Source of the DNA: Vermamoeba vermiformis
Lineage: Eukaryota > Tubulinea > Echinamoebida
Length of the DNA stretch: 64,000 bases
NCBI GenBank assembly: GCA_045837725.1
Contig: JBEWZL010000282.1
Coordinates: 62,001-126,000 of the forward strand
Direction of reading: 5' to 3'
Position 1 is the first letter of the stretch, and every line of letters starts with the position of its first letter. Below, piece by piece: positions 22,147 to 33,981 of this stretch. The translations under genes were made by a program, and so were the position numbers. Below the pieces are notes generated by a model. The model saw only the letters and a list, made by a program, of their open reading frames with translations, searched no databases and was not told where the DNA came from.

Positions 22147-23849
22147 TTATATTAATTTGTAAATATGAGTCAAATGTGCCTGAATTTCGGGCAGTACAGG
22201 TACATATGTACGCACAAGGCGAGTTAGCTTCGGCAATTGCTTTAGGCTTAGAGCTCTTGTTTTATCGACTTTATCGTTGATAGTAAGATCTTCCAAGCCG
22301 CTAAGTCTAGTTATTTCATTCCAAAAATCTTTGGTGCGACGAGGTTCGTACAAACACTTCAGATCTGTTTTCGTTACGAGGCCTAAGTCCGTATCTTCAT
22401 TGACTACATATAAATGTGTAAGCCTTGTTAATGCGTCCAAACCAGCGATTCTCGCGTCAACACCAGTTACTAGGACATTCAGATGTAAACGTTCCAGATT
22501 GGTGAGATCCCCTAACGTGAATCCAAGCTTTAACGGTCTCGAATGTTGTATCGAGAGCTTTTTAAGCTTCGTCAGCGTTGATACGAACAAGTGGTCAGTA
22601 CTTTCGTTTTGAAGCAATTGTAGTGACGTCAAGTTGATTAGCTGAGTTAAAAAGTCTGCATTTTTGGTATTCCTAAACTTAGCGCTTTCTACGGTGATTA
22701 ATCGGGAGATATGCTCTGTGATTTCTAAACTCTTTGAGGTCAATATAAGCCGGGTGAGATGCATTGAACCAACGAATGAAGCAAACGCCGTGTCAATGTT
22801 GTTACAGGTAAATGTCAGATCTTCGAGACGTGTCAACGCTGTCAAATATTCCATCGGTTCAATCGCACGATCGCCAGTAAAATCAATAGCTAACGACTTC
22901 AGTTTTGTCAGAGAGGCCAAGTCGGTTAAGGAGGTTGCCGTCGATGTTTGAAATTTCAGTCTTGTCAACTTTGGACTGAATAATCTATCCTCCAATGACA
23001 GTATTTTGGGTCTGCCAGTTTGCACCAAACTTTCTAAATTTGGTAATAAGCTGTGCGGAAATTGCTGGTGACTATTCCAGGACAAACGTTGAAGGCCTGT
23101 TAAACGCGTCACGGCGTCGAGTTCGAGCATAATTGCGCCATACATGTTAACAGCCAATGACGTCAGTTTTCCGGGAAATTTCAGTAATTCGAAGACTTGT
23201 ACATCTAGGGGCTCATGAGAGCCTGCTCGTTGAGTCAACTCCATTTTGAGACTTTGCAAATTCGTCAGACTTGGTAACAATGGTAAGATGTTCCGATAAA
23301 ATCCATCAATCCAAGCCAGGTTAGGCAAGTGCGGCATTAATTCTTGTTGCACTCTACTTCTATCAGGGAAAATATCCAGTCTTTTTAAATTGGTCAAAGT
23401 CGTCAAGCGGATCCAACTTGCAATAGGGAGGTAATAGTCTTGATCAGGGATAATAAACTTCGTTAAGTTCGTCAAACGAGATATTTCAAGCAGTTCTGTG
23501 AATGTGTCTGAAGGGCCAATGTTTTTGAAGTTCGTTTTGGACAAAGTAAGACCGATCGGATGCGTTAATTTTGATAACTTGTCAATAACTTCCGATAATT
23601 GATCTCTCGTCACGAAATTAATATTAAAATTGTTGATTATGATAATCTTTTGCCATTCGGTGCATACTACGCGGCAATTCAGTCTAGATCTGCCATCCAA
23701 AAAATCCAAAATTTGCTTGGTGATTTCCAGCGGCAAAAAATCCTACAAAAATATGCATAAATATCAAAATTAATTAAAATTATGATGATTAAAATATCGG
23801 GAACAAATCTACAATAAATCAGATTTTACTGCAGTCGTTCTCTTACCAT
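22147..23849 (-). CDS. F-box/LRR protein 3, intact
   Basis: ATG-only exon at 23847-23849 (ATG|GTAAGAG) and one long exon 23742-22147 give about 532 aa. The N-terminal F-box reads DFLPLEITKQILDFLDGRSR with a following VCTEWQKI, the usual W of the motif. At least 15 LRRs follow (for example LTNLTKFIIPD, LTGLQRLSWNS, LTRLEDLTFTC). This is the intact reference for the tandem array. It should act as an SCF substrate receptor; substrate unknown. Divergent from the TPR gene by 275 bp. Confidence 0.88.
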
Positions 23850-24124
23850 TGCTAGGCCTTCGTGTGTAAATGAACAATAATAATAAAATTTTTTTTGCTA
23901 CGTAATGTTCATAGACTGACTTTAATACAATAGAGTCGCGATGAGTGGAGTTTGAAAGAAATTCACCCAATGTCCCGTGTAACGGGACCGACCTTCGCTA
24001 AACGTCATTTTATCAACTGCGGTAAGCTAATATTAAATATGACTAGAGGGCACTGATTGCCATAACATTAGAGAAATGAAAAACTTGTGTCAAACTTTTT
24101 ATTTGCAACAACACGCACACATCC
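23850..24124. promoter_or_regulatory. Divergent promoter region (F-box/LRR 3 / TPR protein)
   Basis: 275 bp between divergent ATGs, no coding signal and no known motif recognised. Confidence 0.35.
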
Positions 24125-25817
24125 ATGGCCACGAGCAGTATAAATATAAATATACCTGTTAATTATATTGAAGAGGCTCCCGAAGTGTTTCGTAGTGCTG
24201 AAGAGGCTTTGATCTCTTTTGACTTCGCCAAATCCAAAGAACTCTTTCAAACTGCTGGTAAAATTATTAACAAATTAAAATAATAACTAATTTTGATATT
24301 TTATAATTATTATGCCTTGCAATAACTCGTTTGTAATTTTGGATAAATAATTTATTAATTTTATTCAGTTCAAAATATTCCAGCGGCGTCAATTTACAAT
24401 AGAGTTGCTACGGAATATGTACATTCGTTAAATGATATCGATCAAGAAAATACAGGTACGTAATAGTCCTTATTAAATCATCATAACTAATTTTCACGCG
24501 ACAGAAATTCACAATGCACGAACTAATGAAGAAAAATTAGTTTTAATTGAAAAAAGAGTACGTAATTAACAAATTACAATTTATTTCTTGGAAAATTTAG
24601 CGATATTGTTCAGATCTTGATCCGAGCTCGGATCAAAACGATCCATGACTTTGCTTTATTATTGTATACTAACCCAATATATAATATTATTAGGTAGGCA
24701 ATGCTATATTAATGAGCAAAAAAAGACACGCAATATTCAATTGTGCATTACAATCGTGCGTTGAAATTTGCAGGCTACAATGACCAAGAAAAAATGGAGA
24801 TTGATGGCAGCATTCTCGATAATAGGCCTGAATTTAATACAACACATAATAATATAGCTATATTATTCAATAATCGAGCTACTGCGTTGCATATGCTTGC
24901 TGCTTCCGGATCCAACGTCAATGAAAATTTATTGCTGGCACTTAAAGACGCTGAAAAATCATTGCAATTTGATCCCGAGTATATCAAAGTAAGAATATAA
25001 TGCACGTGCTTTAATTATCGTCATTACGAAGGTGTTCGCAAAATTTTGATTTTTTCCTCACTTCGTAATGACACTTTGACACTCGTAAAACTTAAATTAA
25101 TCCGTTAAAAAATATGAAAATTTAAGTGGCAATGCCTAATTATGAATATTTTAGCATATGACTTAATTCGGATGTTGAAATAATCATTATGCAGACTCGT
25201 ACTTATTGTTCGTTTGACAGGCACATTGGCGCCGAGGATCATTATTATTGCGATTAGGTCGACATAAAGAGGCTATTAAGAGTTTAAAACGCGCTTATTC
25301 TTTGCATCAGTCGGATCAGATCGCAACGTAAGTACAACACTCAAAAAATTTTTCCCTATTCTCCTTTTAAATATCAACGAGAATATATTTTAGGGGTATT
25401 TATATACTATTTTATTATATATGATTTTTAATTGAGTTATTTTTAGTGAATTAAATAAAGCAAAAGTCGCGTGGCACAACACGCAGGAGTACAAGTTGAA
25501 GCAATATGTGGCGTATGATAGAGCCGCAGTACCTTCGCGACAAGACGTGTGGAAAGCAGCCGAGTCCTCAAATATGAAGCAGTTATTAGCGGACCCTGAA
25601 ATGCGTCGGACTTTGTTCAAGATCTACCAAGATCCATCGACTATCAAAGTTATTGCCGAAGTAAGTCAAAACATCCTATCGATAAAATTAGTGCTCTTAT
25701 ATATTTAAATATGATAATAGTACTAATAAAACCATATAGGACGTTAAGAAGAAAGAGCAACTTGAAGATCTGATGAGAAATTTTTATTACGATTTTCAGC
25801 TTGATATTGAAGATTAG
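24125..25817 (+). CDS. TPR co-chaperone-like protein with one frame break
   Basis: Exons 24125-24257, 24369-24455, 24505-24557, 24694-24988, 25221-25327, 25447-25660 and 25740-25817. Summed lengths give 321 aa only if one base is dropped from a run of seven A at about 24718-24724, where VGNAILMSKK should continue DTQYSIVHYNRALKFAG, a standard TPR helix pair. Further TPR units follow (NNRATALHMLA, LKDAEKSLQFDPEYIKA, RLGRHKEAIKSLKRAYSLH). The C-terminal LLADPEMRRTLFKIYQDPST resembles the STI1/DP repeat of Hop/Sti1-type Hsp70-Hsp90 co-chaperones. Role as an Hsp adaptor is inferred from this combination. The break is another +1 in a homopolymer. Confidence 0.75.
25069..25083. repeat. TGACACTTTGACACT repeat in TPR gene intron
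   Basis: Two units of the TGACACTT direct repeat inside the intron 24989-25220. Related to the palindrome family described elsewhere in the window. Confidence 0.7.
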
Positions 25818-26039
25818 ACGGGAGCTTCTTGTACATACATTCCCTTTGGATAATGTAAATAGTGAGTAGATTATTTAATCTGATTTTTTTGACCCGATTT
25901 CTCGAGCAGATTGTTTCGGACAAAAAATTTGTGCGTTGTGCTCCAAAATCTTAATGGCGCCGAAAATAGCGTAATTTTGTATAATATTAATTATATTAGA
26001 CACAAGCAAGTTATTTTTACGCTTTCAAACTTGCAAGAA

Positions 26040-28000
26040 ATGTCAGCAGATCTGATCGCGAAAGCTGAAGAATACGCCAAGCTGTATTACGACGTATTAT
26101 TAAAGGATGTCGTGCCATTTTGGCTTAAAAATAGTATTGATACTAAATATGGAGGCTATTTTACTTGCTTAGACCGAGACGGTAAGATCTCTCATTGAAT
26201 TCAAAAAATGCCTACTAAAATCAATTAATATGCAGGCAAGGTATTCGAAACAGATAAATTTATGTGGTGAGTATCATAATAACAAAATAATATTTGATTG
26301 CCCGGAGCGCAAAGATATTTTTTACGAGAGGATCTAGTTTTGACATTTCGTTTAGGTTGCAAGGCCGTGAAGTCTATATGTTCTCTAAGCTATATGTAGA
26401 GCTTAAAAATCAATATCCGACTGAAGCTGAAGAATGGCTTAAGGCTGCAAAACTTGGTGCTGAATTTTTGAAGCAACGCGGATGTGACAGCAACGGCCGG
26501 TTTTATTTTTCAGTTACTAGAAAAGGCGAGCCTATAGTACAACCTTATTCTATATTTAGGTACGACTAAGGATACTATAATTTGAACTAATTTTAAATAG
26601 TGATTGTTTTGCTGCAATTGCATTTGGCGCTTATTTTATGGCGAGTGGCGAGCAATGGGCCAAAGAATTAACGACAAAAATTTATACAAACATTCAAGCG
26701 ATCAAATCCAATCCTAAAGGTCAATACAACAAATTATTCCCTGGCACTCGGTAAGTCCCCTGAAGAGAATTTTTTTTGACACTTTGACACGTGTCACAAG
26801 CTCCGCCATCATTGCGACGAAATAGTTTCCTTATTTGCACAAACAATGAGACAAGGTGTCAAAAAATGACACGTGCCGTCATGAACTAATTTTTGCAATG
26901 TTTTTGTAGTGACCTCACAGGCCTCAGTTTGCCAATGATCGATCTCAATTTAAGTCTCGAATTATTGCACTTAATACCCGAAGAAAAAGACATGTTCACC
27001 AAACGCGCCGTGGACAACATAAATTACATCAGTACGTATCAAACGAAATTTATTACCATAAAAGGAAATTACTAACGAATCATATGATCGTAGTGAATAC
27101 TTTCGTCGATCAAAAGCGAAATTTGTTGCGTGAAAATGCGTTCATTGGTGAACGAAAAGATTCGGAGGACGATCCGATGGATCATTTTGAGGGTCGTGTT
27201 GTGAACCCTGGCCACGTCTTAGAGGTGAGTCATATCAAACAGTTGTTATTAATACTAATAGTACCCGACAAGGCCTTATGGTTCTTAATGACCGCAGCTC
27301 ATGATTTGAAGCACACGGGTCGGATTGACAGCGACAAGTTGATCGGTCAGTGTGGCTCGATTATGTTAAGTACGCTGGACTTTGGCTGGGACAAACAGTA
27401 CGGCGGAATATTTTACTTTTTGGACGTTGATAACAAGCCTACGCAACAACTTGAATGGGATCAGAAACTTTGGTACGGAGCTTTTGGTTGTGCCACGTGT
27501 CATGACGCAATTTTTTCACCGGTCAACTTGACACGTGTCATTTATTATCCTCCGTTGATCAGTTCATAGTGATGCAATCGTTCATGAAATTATTGTTTGA
27601 CGTAGATTAAGGAGCTCGAAGTGACACGTGTCAAGTTTATTCGTTCACTAGAGCTAATCTTATCTTCAGGTGGGTACACTTTGAAGCACTATATGCAGTA
27701 GCCTTTGCGTTCTATTTGACGGAAAAAGAAGAATTCGCGCAATGGTATCATAAACTGCACGAGTACTTGTGGTCCAAGTTCTACGATCCACCTCACGGCG
27801 AAGTACGTCGGTTATTTCTCTCTTAACAATCAAAATGATATAGTAATTATGTATAATAGTTCTGGGGCTATTTGAATCGTCGCGGCGAAGTCTTGTTGGA
27901 ATTGAAAGGCGGCAAATGGAAAGGATTCTTCCACGTCCCGCGCGCTTTGTTATTGCTCGCTCAGGTCTTTGAAAAGATCCAAAAAATACAGAAAAAATAA
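26040..28000 (+). CDS. N-acylglucosamine 2-epimerase (AGE/RnBP family)
   Basis: Nine exons (26040-26181, 26236-26266, 26356-26559, 26601-26750, 26910-27031, 27094-27224, 27273-27472, 27670-27802, 27860-28000) give 417 aa, the family's usual length. Signatures are [20 protein letters not shown] at the N-terminus, [40 protein letters not shown], the catalytic-histidine region [13 protein letters not shown] and the C-terminal [19 protein letters not shown]. The enzyme forms an alpha6/alpha6 barrel and interconverts GlcNAc and ManNAc in amino-sugar and sialic acid metabolism, or epimerises a related sugar. No signal peptide, so cytosolic. Three TGACACGTGTCA palindromes lie in its introns (26785, 27529, 27622). 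Confidence 0.93.
26777..26797. repeat. TGACACTT repeat joined to palindrome 2
   Basis: A TTGACACTT unit runs directly into TGACACGTGTCA (26785-26796) in an intron of the epimerase gene, linking the two repeat types. A partial copy follows at 26868-26875. Confidence 0.85.
27529..27540. repeat. TGACACGTGTCA palindrome 3
   Basis: Exact palindrome in the intron 27473-27669 of the epimerase gene. A partial CACGTGTCATGAC copy lies 30 bp upstream. Confidence 0.9.
27622..27633. repeat. TGACACGTGTCA palindrome 4
   Basis: Second exact palindrome in the same epimerase intron, 82 bp after the previous one and 34 bp before the acceptor. Confidence 0.9.
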
Positions 28001-28181
28001 CCAAAACAAACCTTATATACGTTTCCATATTTCTAACTTCTTAATTGCGAATCATTGGTTATACAATAAATTTATGCTTTGTCGGCGGTGCTCATTTTTT
28101 CAATTCAGTGAAACTTTTGACAACACACCACGGCACTCAAACTTAATATTATAAAGATAGTATTATATTGTTATAAGAACC

Positions 28182-28570
28182 ATGTCTAACGAAGCACAGC
28201 CCACAAACCAACAACCTCAGAGATCTGCTGAAGAAATCCAACAAGAACTGGACGAATACAGACGTGCGCAAAGAGAGCGGTATTTGGTAAGGAAAATAGG
28301 AAATTAATAGAATATTAAATTACATATTACGAATTATAATTATGCCAAGCAATTCTTAAAATTAGAAAATTGGATCCAGTTTTCAATCTGGATGCAAATT
28401 CGCGCCGAAAGGTTCAGACCAATATTAATTATTAATATTGATACTAGAACTATTATTAACTACTCCTTGCGTTAGAGGAGCGTCATATTAGCTTGGTTTT
28501 TATTGAAATTTCGAAAAGAATTGGCAGAAAGTGCTCTTCTTTTTTATTCTCTCGAGGCAAAAATCTGATT
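28182..28570 (+). CDS. Possible small protein, two exons
   Basis: An ATG at 28182 opens MSNEAQPTNQQPQRSAEEIQ and an acidic/basic helix ending at a GTAAGG donor (28287). An acceptor CGTTAG at 28475 would continue in phase with RSVILAWFLLKFRKELAESA to a TGA near 28570, about 65 aa with a single hydrophobic stretch. The first exon looks coding; the second is a guess. Alternatively the first exon is a 5' exon of the RING gene that begins at 28605. Confidence 0.3.
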
Positions 28571-28604
28571 AAATCGATTATATTCATCACACTACAACAT
28601 AATA

Positions 28605-30278
28605 ATGGAATATTTATTTTTATTGGCAATTGCGTTTATTGTATTTCGATTCTTATCGAAACTAATGGAAGTCAATACCGGATTACAGAGACAAACTGGC
28701 CAAGCACCTCGAAATATAGCACAGAATACTAGAATAGAGCCTGTAATTAATAGGCAACCTCAGAATACTGATAACGGTGAGTTAATAAAGATAAATTTTC
28801 AGAAAACAGATTCAGATCTGATTCTCGACTTTTCTAGGAACAATTCGCAGAGTAGGAGGTACTGCTACGACTACTAATCGCCAGATTGATTATAGTACCC
28901 AAGTCTCATCGGCTTCGTCGAACAACAATAACCTAAGCAATGTCGATCGAGATCGGCAACTCGCTGACGACGAAGAATTTGCGCGTCGTTTGCAGCGCGA
29001 AGAGTTGTTAGAGGCCCAGAGAGAAGAACAAGCGCAACATCAGGGCAGTGTACCGTTCAGATACAATACTGGATTTTTCCATCCCGCAATGCGACAAGCG
29101 AATCTGCGTGATAGCCATACGTCGTTAGACGACGACAACGATGGTAAATATAGATTATTTAGTCATTAAGATATATTTTGTGCTATTTAAATTATATTTA
29201 AGGTAAAAAAAATTCGGATCGTCAAGCTGCGTAAAATTTTAAGGCTTTGTTTTGCTTCCTATTGAAAATATTAGTATAATAATGATTAATAAGCTTGTTT
29301 AATCTCTTAATAATATATTTTAGCCATTTGAAGCTGAATTTGAATTGGATCTGACAAATTTTTATTTCTACAGAGGAAGACTATGAAGTGTTGCCGTACA
29401 GTCGCGAAGAGATGTACGAGACTGATGACCCTGAAGATATTATTAGAAATATTTTCCCGCCCATTCGAACTATTGTGCCGCAAGAGGTATGTTTTTTCAA
29501 AACCACATCCGCCTTAACAAAAAAAATCTCCAGAATACTTGTTATCGTACGATAACAATAATGGATAATAATATTAAAGTGCTAGTTGGTAATAATCAAG
29601 GTCATCTTAACTAAATGAATATTTTTCAGACGCATCCAGTCAATCAGTTTTTGCGAAATTTGCTCCTTTCAGCGCGAACAGGCCAAGACTTGCAAAATTT
29701 GCCGCGCCAAAGAATAGTTTTCCCGCCACAATTCTTTCAATTGCAGGGCTTTGATTCAGTGCCACCTCATTTGCGCGAAATGTTGCATGGCGACAGCGAT
29801 ACCAGTTACGAACGATTGTTAGAGCTTTGTAAGTACTAGAATAGGTCGTAGATATATATAGAGCGTATATTAATATTTATTTTTGTTAGCTGAAGCATTG
29901 CAACCTGTTTCTCGTGGAGCAGATCCCGAACGAGTACGTAGATTCGCTTAAAGTTTTTTAATTTAATTGAAAAATTTCATCGTATATGTTATAATAGAGG
30001 TATGATATTAAATAATATTATTTTAGATTGAAAGTCTGCCTTCAAGACAGTTCCACGAAAAGGCGCAGGATCCATCAAGCGCGCAACAAAACGAACAAGA
30101 ATCGAGTTCTAGTACCACGTGCAATATATGTCTCGATGATTTCAAAGAAAAAGATGTCGTTACTACATTGCCGCAGTGTTTACACTCGTTCCACAAGACG
30201 TGCATTTCGAAGTGGCTGGCCATTAACAAGATCTGTCCCGTGTGTCGCACTGACATTACTGAGGCACTACACGCTTAA
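28605..30278 (+). CDS. RING-H2 E3 ubiquitin ligase, N-terminal signal anchor
   Basis: Six exons (28605-28776, 28838-29143, 29374-29486, 29630-29828, 29890-29933, 30027-30278) total 361 aa. The start MEYLFLLAIAFIVFRFLSK is a signal anchor. A long low-complexity Asn/Gln/Asp-rich middle includes a helix ADDEEFARRLQREELLEAQ. The C-terminal RING-H2 domain reads CNICLDDFKEKD, then CLHSFHKTCISKWL and CPVCR, with all eight zinc ligands (C3H2C3). RING-H2 proteins transfer ubiquitin from an E2 to substrates; the anchor suggests membrane-associated degradation, as in RNF-type ligases. Substrate unknown. Confidence 0.9.
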
Positions 30279-30365
30279 TAATAAACATTAGGGTAGCTAT
30301 TTATGTTAAAATAGTCTATGTTTGGTTTGCATCCCAGTACATATTTGAGGTTAAAACATCTGTGC

Positions 30366-30397
30366 TGACATTTTGACACTTTGACACTTTGACATGT
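30366..30397. repeat. TGACATTTTGACACTTTGACACTT tandem repeat
   Basis: Four imperfect TGACA(C)TTT units in the 220-bp gap between the RING and sirtuin genes, which are convergent here. Same family as the intronic copies. Confidence 0.8.
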
Positions 30398-30498
30398 GGC
30401 TCGCCAATTGGCGGACTTGCCTAAATTTAATACCAAGTATGGAAAAATCGTTCTGTCGTCAACTTGAAAAACACCAAAAGCGTACCGGAGAAATTCTT

Positions 30499-32037
30499 TT
30501 ATTTTGTCACCGTGTTGACGTCACTAGATGATTTCAAAGCACTATCTATCGCGACCAGTGCTTCACGTCCTCCCAAACGCAATGCAATGTGTTGTGGCTG
30601 TGACACTTGACAGTCCTCCGCTGACGGATTAATGCGAATCAATGTCGATTGTTTCCATTGTTTGACACTTTGTGACACGTTAGAAGATTGTAATTTACAG
30701 ATCGCACTTAATCGTAGTACTTACATCCAATCACTGTTCATTTGCACTGTTGGCACAGCTTTTCCAGCACCAATTTCTATTCAGTATAATTACTGATAAT
30801 GTCGTGAGGTTCAATAATTTGTTGCAAACGTACCTATAATTACAAACTTTGCACTCGTTTTGTCAATAGTCTTTAGCCATTTATGGTAATTTTCAATTTG
30901 ATTTGCCTCACGCTGTTTTGAGAATCCAAGATCACCTTGAAGAACATAAGTTAGCGCATATTAATTACCAATAGGTAGCTGAGTACTTACCAAACATAAG
31001 GACATTAGGCCGCGCAATTTTTTGACACTTTTGACACTTTGGTAACTCGCCTTGAGCTTTGTACGTCGACACGTCAACTTCGGGCAACTATTGACAAAAT
31101 CAATACCATTGTTAATTACGTACTAATAAACTATGTAATGTTAGGACGTACGTTGAATTCACTCACGTTCCAGACAGCGTCAGTACAATGATTGGGCAAG
31201 CAACATTGAACGTGGTGGATCGAGCCGTGGTACTCGTCAACGCGATCTGCTGCAAAACCAACACGCTATGATACGATACGTTAGTTAATATTGATATAAT
31301 TACGATTGATATGAAATCGGGGTATTTATACTCAGATCTAAGACAGATCTGGAAACTTACGAAAAAGTGACCATCGACATTTGAAGTGAATACGAAATGT
31401 TCCTTATGAAGAGTATCGATCCATTTCTTCAATATCGTATAGCCCTCGTGGGGTGTTGCATCAGTGAATAGTCTGTTGCTATAATAAATTCATATTAATT
31501 AGGCGCTAGTGTTCAAAAGTATGCCCCATGCAAAACTTTTGCGACCTAACTTTACGTCACCTAACGCGAGATAAAAATCATTGATGGTATTGCTTAAAAA
31601 GCTTACCAGCTGGTCCAATAACCCCATGCAAATGAAGGATCATCGTGGAACCATTGCGGAGTGCAAGTTTGTTCGAAATTTAGGCCCATCTCCTTGATCA
31701 CCGGATGCGCTTTCCAAAATCCTTGTGGACCGCGATAATCAGGCAAACCCGAGTCTAAATAATTAATAATACTATTTTCAGCTTGTGGCTAAGCTTACCA
31801 ACACCCATGCCAGCGCCAGCAGCGATCAGAATGAAATCTGCTTCACGAATAGCAGCTGCAGCGCGTTGAATATCGTGGTTCACTATTTCTATAATTATAA
31901 TAAATTTTGGTTAACAAATCTATCGCAAGCAATGGCTTGTAATACTGGCCGTTGATTTACAAAAAATTAAGCAAAATTAAGTCGTATTGTTAGCGATAAT
32001 GGAGATGCTACTTACGTGCTTCCATGTTGTCTATCAT
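30499..32037 (-). CDS. Sir2-family NAD-dependent protein deacylase (sirtuin)
   Basis: Nine coding exons ending at 30499 sum to 294 aa from the ATG at 32025, or 298 aa from the in-frame ATG at 32037. NAD-binding signatures are GAGMGVDSGLPDYRG and TSNVDGHF; the catalytic histidine is in YHGSIHH; zinc cysteines are CCLPNHC and CQKCQK; FGDLG and IEIGAGKAVPTVQ complete the fold. The motif style (DSGLPDYRGPQGFWKAHP, EIGAGKAVPTVQM) is closest to bacterial-type Sir2 proteins found in several protists. It should remove acyl groups from lysines using NAD. One intron acceptor is built from the TGACACTT repeat, with coding starting TGTCAAACAATGG at 30667. No targeting signal is evident. Confidence 0.9.
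31021..31040. repeat. TTTGACACTTTTGACACTTT inside sirtuin exon
   Basis: The same repeat family lies within the coding exon 31087-30991 (minus strand), where its reverse complement encodes PKCQKCQK, the zinc knuckle. This is probably codon coincidence with the dispersed repeat rather than an insertion. Confidence 0.5.
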
Positions 32038-32170
32038 TAAATTAACATTAGTTCGAGTCCTATTTTATGGCAGGTACTTTTGGTCCCGCTGTTTGGATCG
32101 CAGTAATGCAGCCCCATTTATTTGAATTTCTACGAATTTCTTGAGCGACGTTTGGCCACTACATGACGTT

Positions 32171-32314
32171 CTAATGTGTTCTATTTGGCCCACGGACGTT
32201 CGAATATCTGCTTTTAAGAGCGCTGAATTTTTTTAGCCTTTCACTCTCCGAAATTTCTAAATCCAGGTCCCGAGCTGCATCGAAAAGAGGCTTGTTTGTC
32301 TCGAGGTAATTCAT
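32171..32314 (-). CDS. Possible small ORF or 5' exon upstream of the sirtuin
   Basis: ATG at 32314 opens MNYLETNKPLFDAARDLDLE and an amphipathic helix (SESERLKKFSALKSRYSN), ending at TAG (47 aa). The composition looks coding. It starts 6 bp from the stop of the transporter gene and lies on the sirtuin strand, so it could be an upstream exon of the sirtuin transcript, an upstream ORF, or a separate microprotein. No decisive splice partner was found. Confidence 0.25.
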   Translation of the reverse strand: MNYLETNKPLFDAARDLDLEISESERLKKFSALKSRYSNVRGPNRTH

Positions 32315-32319
32315 TTTAT

Positions 32320-33878
32320 TTACACATTGTTTTGTTGGCTAGGTTCTTCGCGGTGGTACTTGGCTTTTTCTTGCGCAGATCTAACATCCAAATAAATTCC
32401 ATTGGCCACAAAAATAGATCCGATTAAATAATACACTGAGAGTGGCTTAGCAAACAATACAAACGATAGTAATATCGTCACTGCTTTGCGTAATGATGTT
32501 ACAAAGACAACAGTGAACGCATCCGAAACTTTCAATAGTGCCATGATAAATACAAGGCCTATATAATTTAACGTACTATTCAGTAGTGTTAAAGTTAAAA
32601 TGAACGGATTTTTCTGATAAAAACTAATGCCGCCTATTAACTCGTCGCGGCCAAATAAGGCTAAAAACGCGAACAAAAACAACGCGCCCATAGCATAGGG
32701 ATACGCGATCTAGTATAAAATTGATAAAATTAGTTGTTCCGCTGGTGAATTCTTTAGTTATTAATCGAACTTACTGTCTCTGTTCGTGTCGCTTTAAATT
32801 GTTGCAATAACCGCTCGGAATAATTGCCGATAAATGCATCGCAAACCAACGCCAATAACACCAATATAACACCTATTATTTTATAATTATATTATTAGTA
32901 CGATCGAGCTTTATACGGTATACAAAGTCATACCTAAGGTTTGAAATTTTGGATGTACCTCCATGTCACCTAATGTGAAGAGTACGAGGCCAAGAAACAG
33001 ATTAACAGCACTAATAATACCATATTATTAATAACTTAGCCATAAATAATCGTTCATTGAGCAAGTATCGATATTTAAGTTCGGATCTTATACTTTTATA
33101 GACTGTTAAATAATACCTCGCGTATTCCAACAAATTAAATTTCTTTCCCATAATAAAAATAGCGCCGATCATAACAAATATAATTCTCGCTGATTTAAAT
33201 AACACCTATGAAGGGTTGATTAGTCGTTCAAAAACTACAAAGGAATAATGCCCGTACCCAAGTTGGAAAGTTCAATATTAATAGAGAATAGGCTCCAAAC
33301 GCTACTGAAAGTGCGCTAAAAAGTGCTAATTTGGCGTGTTCTATGAGGGGTCCTTGCCTAATATAGAAAATATAAGATCCGTACATAATAATCCTCTAAT
33401 TTTACCAAACACAATACTTTTTATATTAATTTGAATATGGCATATAATATGTTCGTGTAATAGTATTTACGTACCTTTTCTCTCCTTTGTAGATGTGTTC
33501 TATGAAAGCGAATAAAGCAGCCGTTGAAAACATAATCATTGTTTGCACGCCACTATATTCGAATCCTTCAAGCTCAAAAATAAATTCCTAATAATGATCA
33601 ATCAATAACGGCAAAAAGAGCAACAACGGGAAGTAAAAACGGAAAATAAAATAAATCAATTAACCTCACATTGAGTGGATCTTTGTTATTTAAGCAATAG
33701 TTATTAGCTAAATAATATTTTAGAATTTTCCTGCATATTTCGGACAGCAACTTACATGGATCAAGAAAAACGATAAAAATACAACGAAGATCCCCGTCAC
33801 AATAATTCCTAGTTGCCTCTTATTGGAATAATTATGCAATGGAATGGTAAATAAATAAAATTCATCGTTTTGTTGCAT
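32320..33878 (-). CDS. SLC35B-type nucleotide-sugar/PAPS transporter (SLC35B3-like)
   Basis: Seven exons (33878-33756, 33587-33475, 33357-33258, 33205-33117, 33010-32934, 32872-32775, 32709-32320) sum to 329 aa. About ten hydrophobic helices are visible. Family marks are NFPTWVLFKSARIIFVMIG (the conserved FPTQ/K segment of SLC35B), FIMGKKFN, VCDAFIGNYSERLLQ, and the late TTxRKxxTILLSF motif as TSLRKAVTILLSFVLFAKPL. SLC35B2/B3 proteins import PAPS into the Golgi for sulphation; other members carry UDP-galactose. A Golgi PAPS-type transporter is the best guess. The C-terminal tail EKAKYHREEPSQQNNV faces the cytosol. The start lies 103 bp from the divergent F-box gene. Confidence 0.87.
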
Positions 33879-33981
33879 GTTCGACGATGATATCAAATTA
33901 ACTGGTTTTTATCGTGCGTTGAAAACCTCAAAGACCATTATTTCCTTTTCGCAATAATAGACACCACAACGAATCAAAGGT
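33879..33981. promoter_or_regulatory. Very short divergent promoter region
   Basis: Only 103 bp separate the ATGs of the transporter (minus) and the F-box/ankyrin-like gene (plus). Either a compact bidirectional promoter lies here or a transcript begins inside the neighbouring gene. Confidence 0.4.

Noticed and set aside
31021-31040. Repeat insertion in the sirtuin zinc knuckle
   Set aside because: The residues encoded (KCQKCQK) are those expected for the family's zinc site, so the likeness to the TGACACTT repeat is coincidental.
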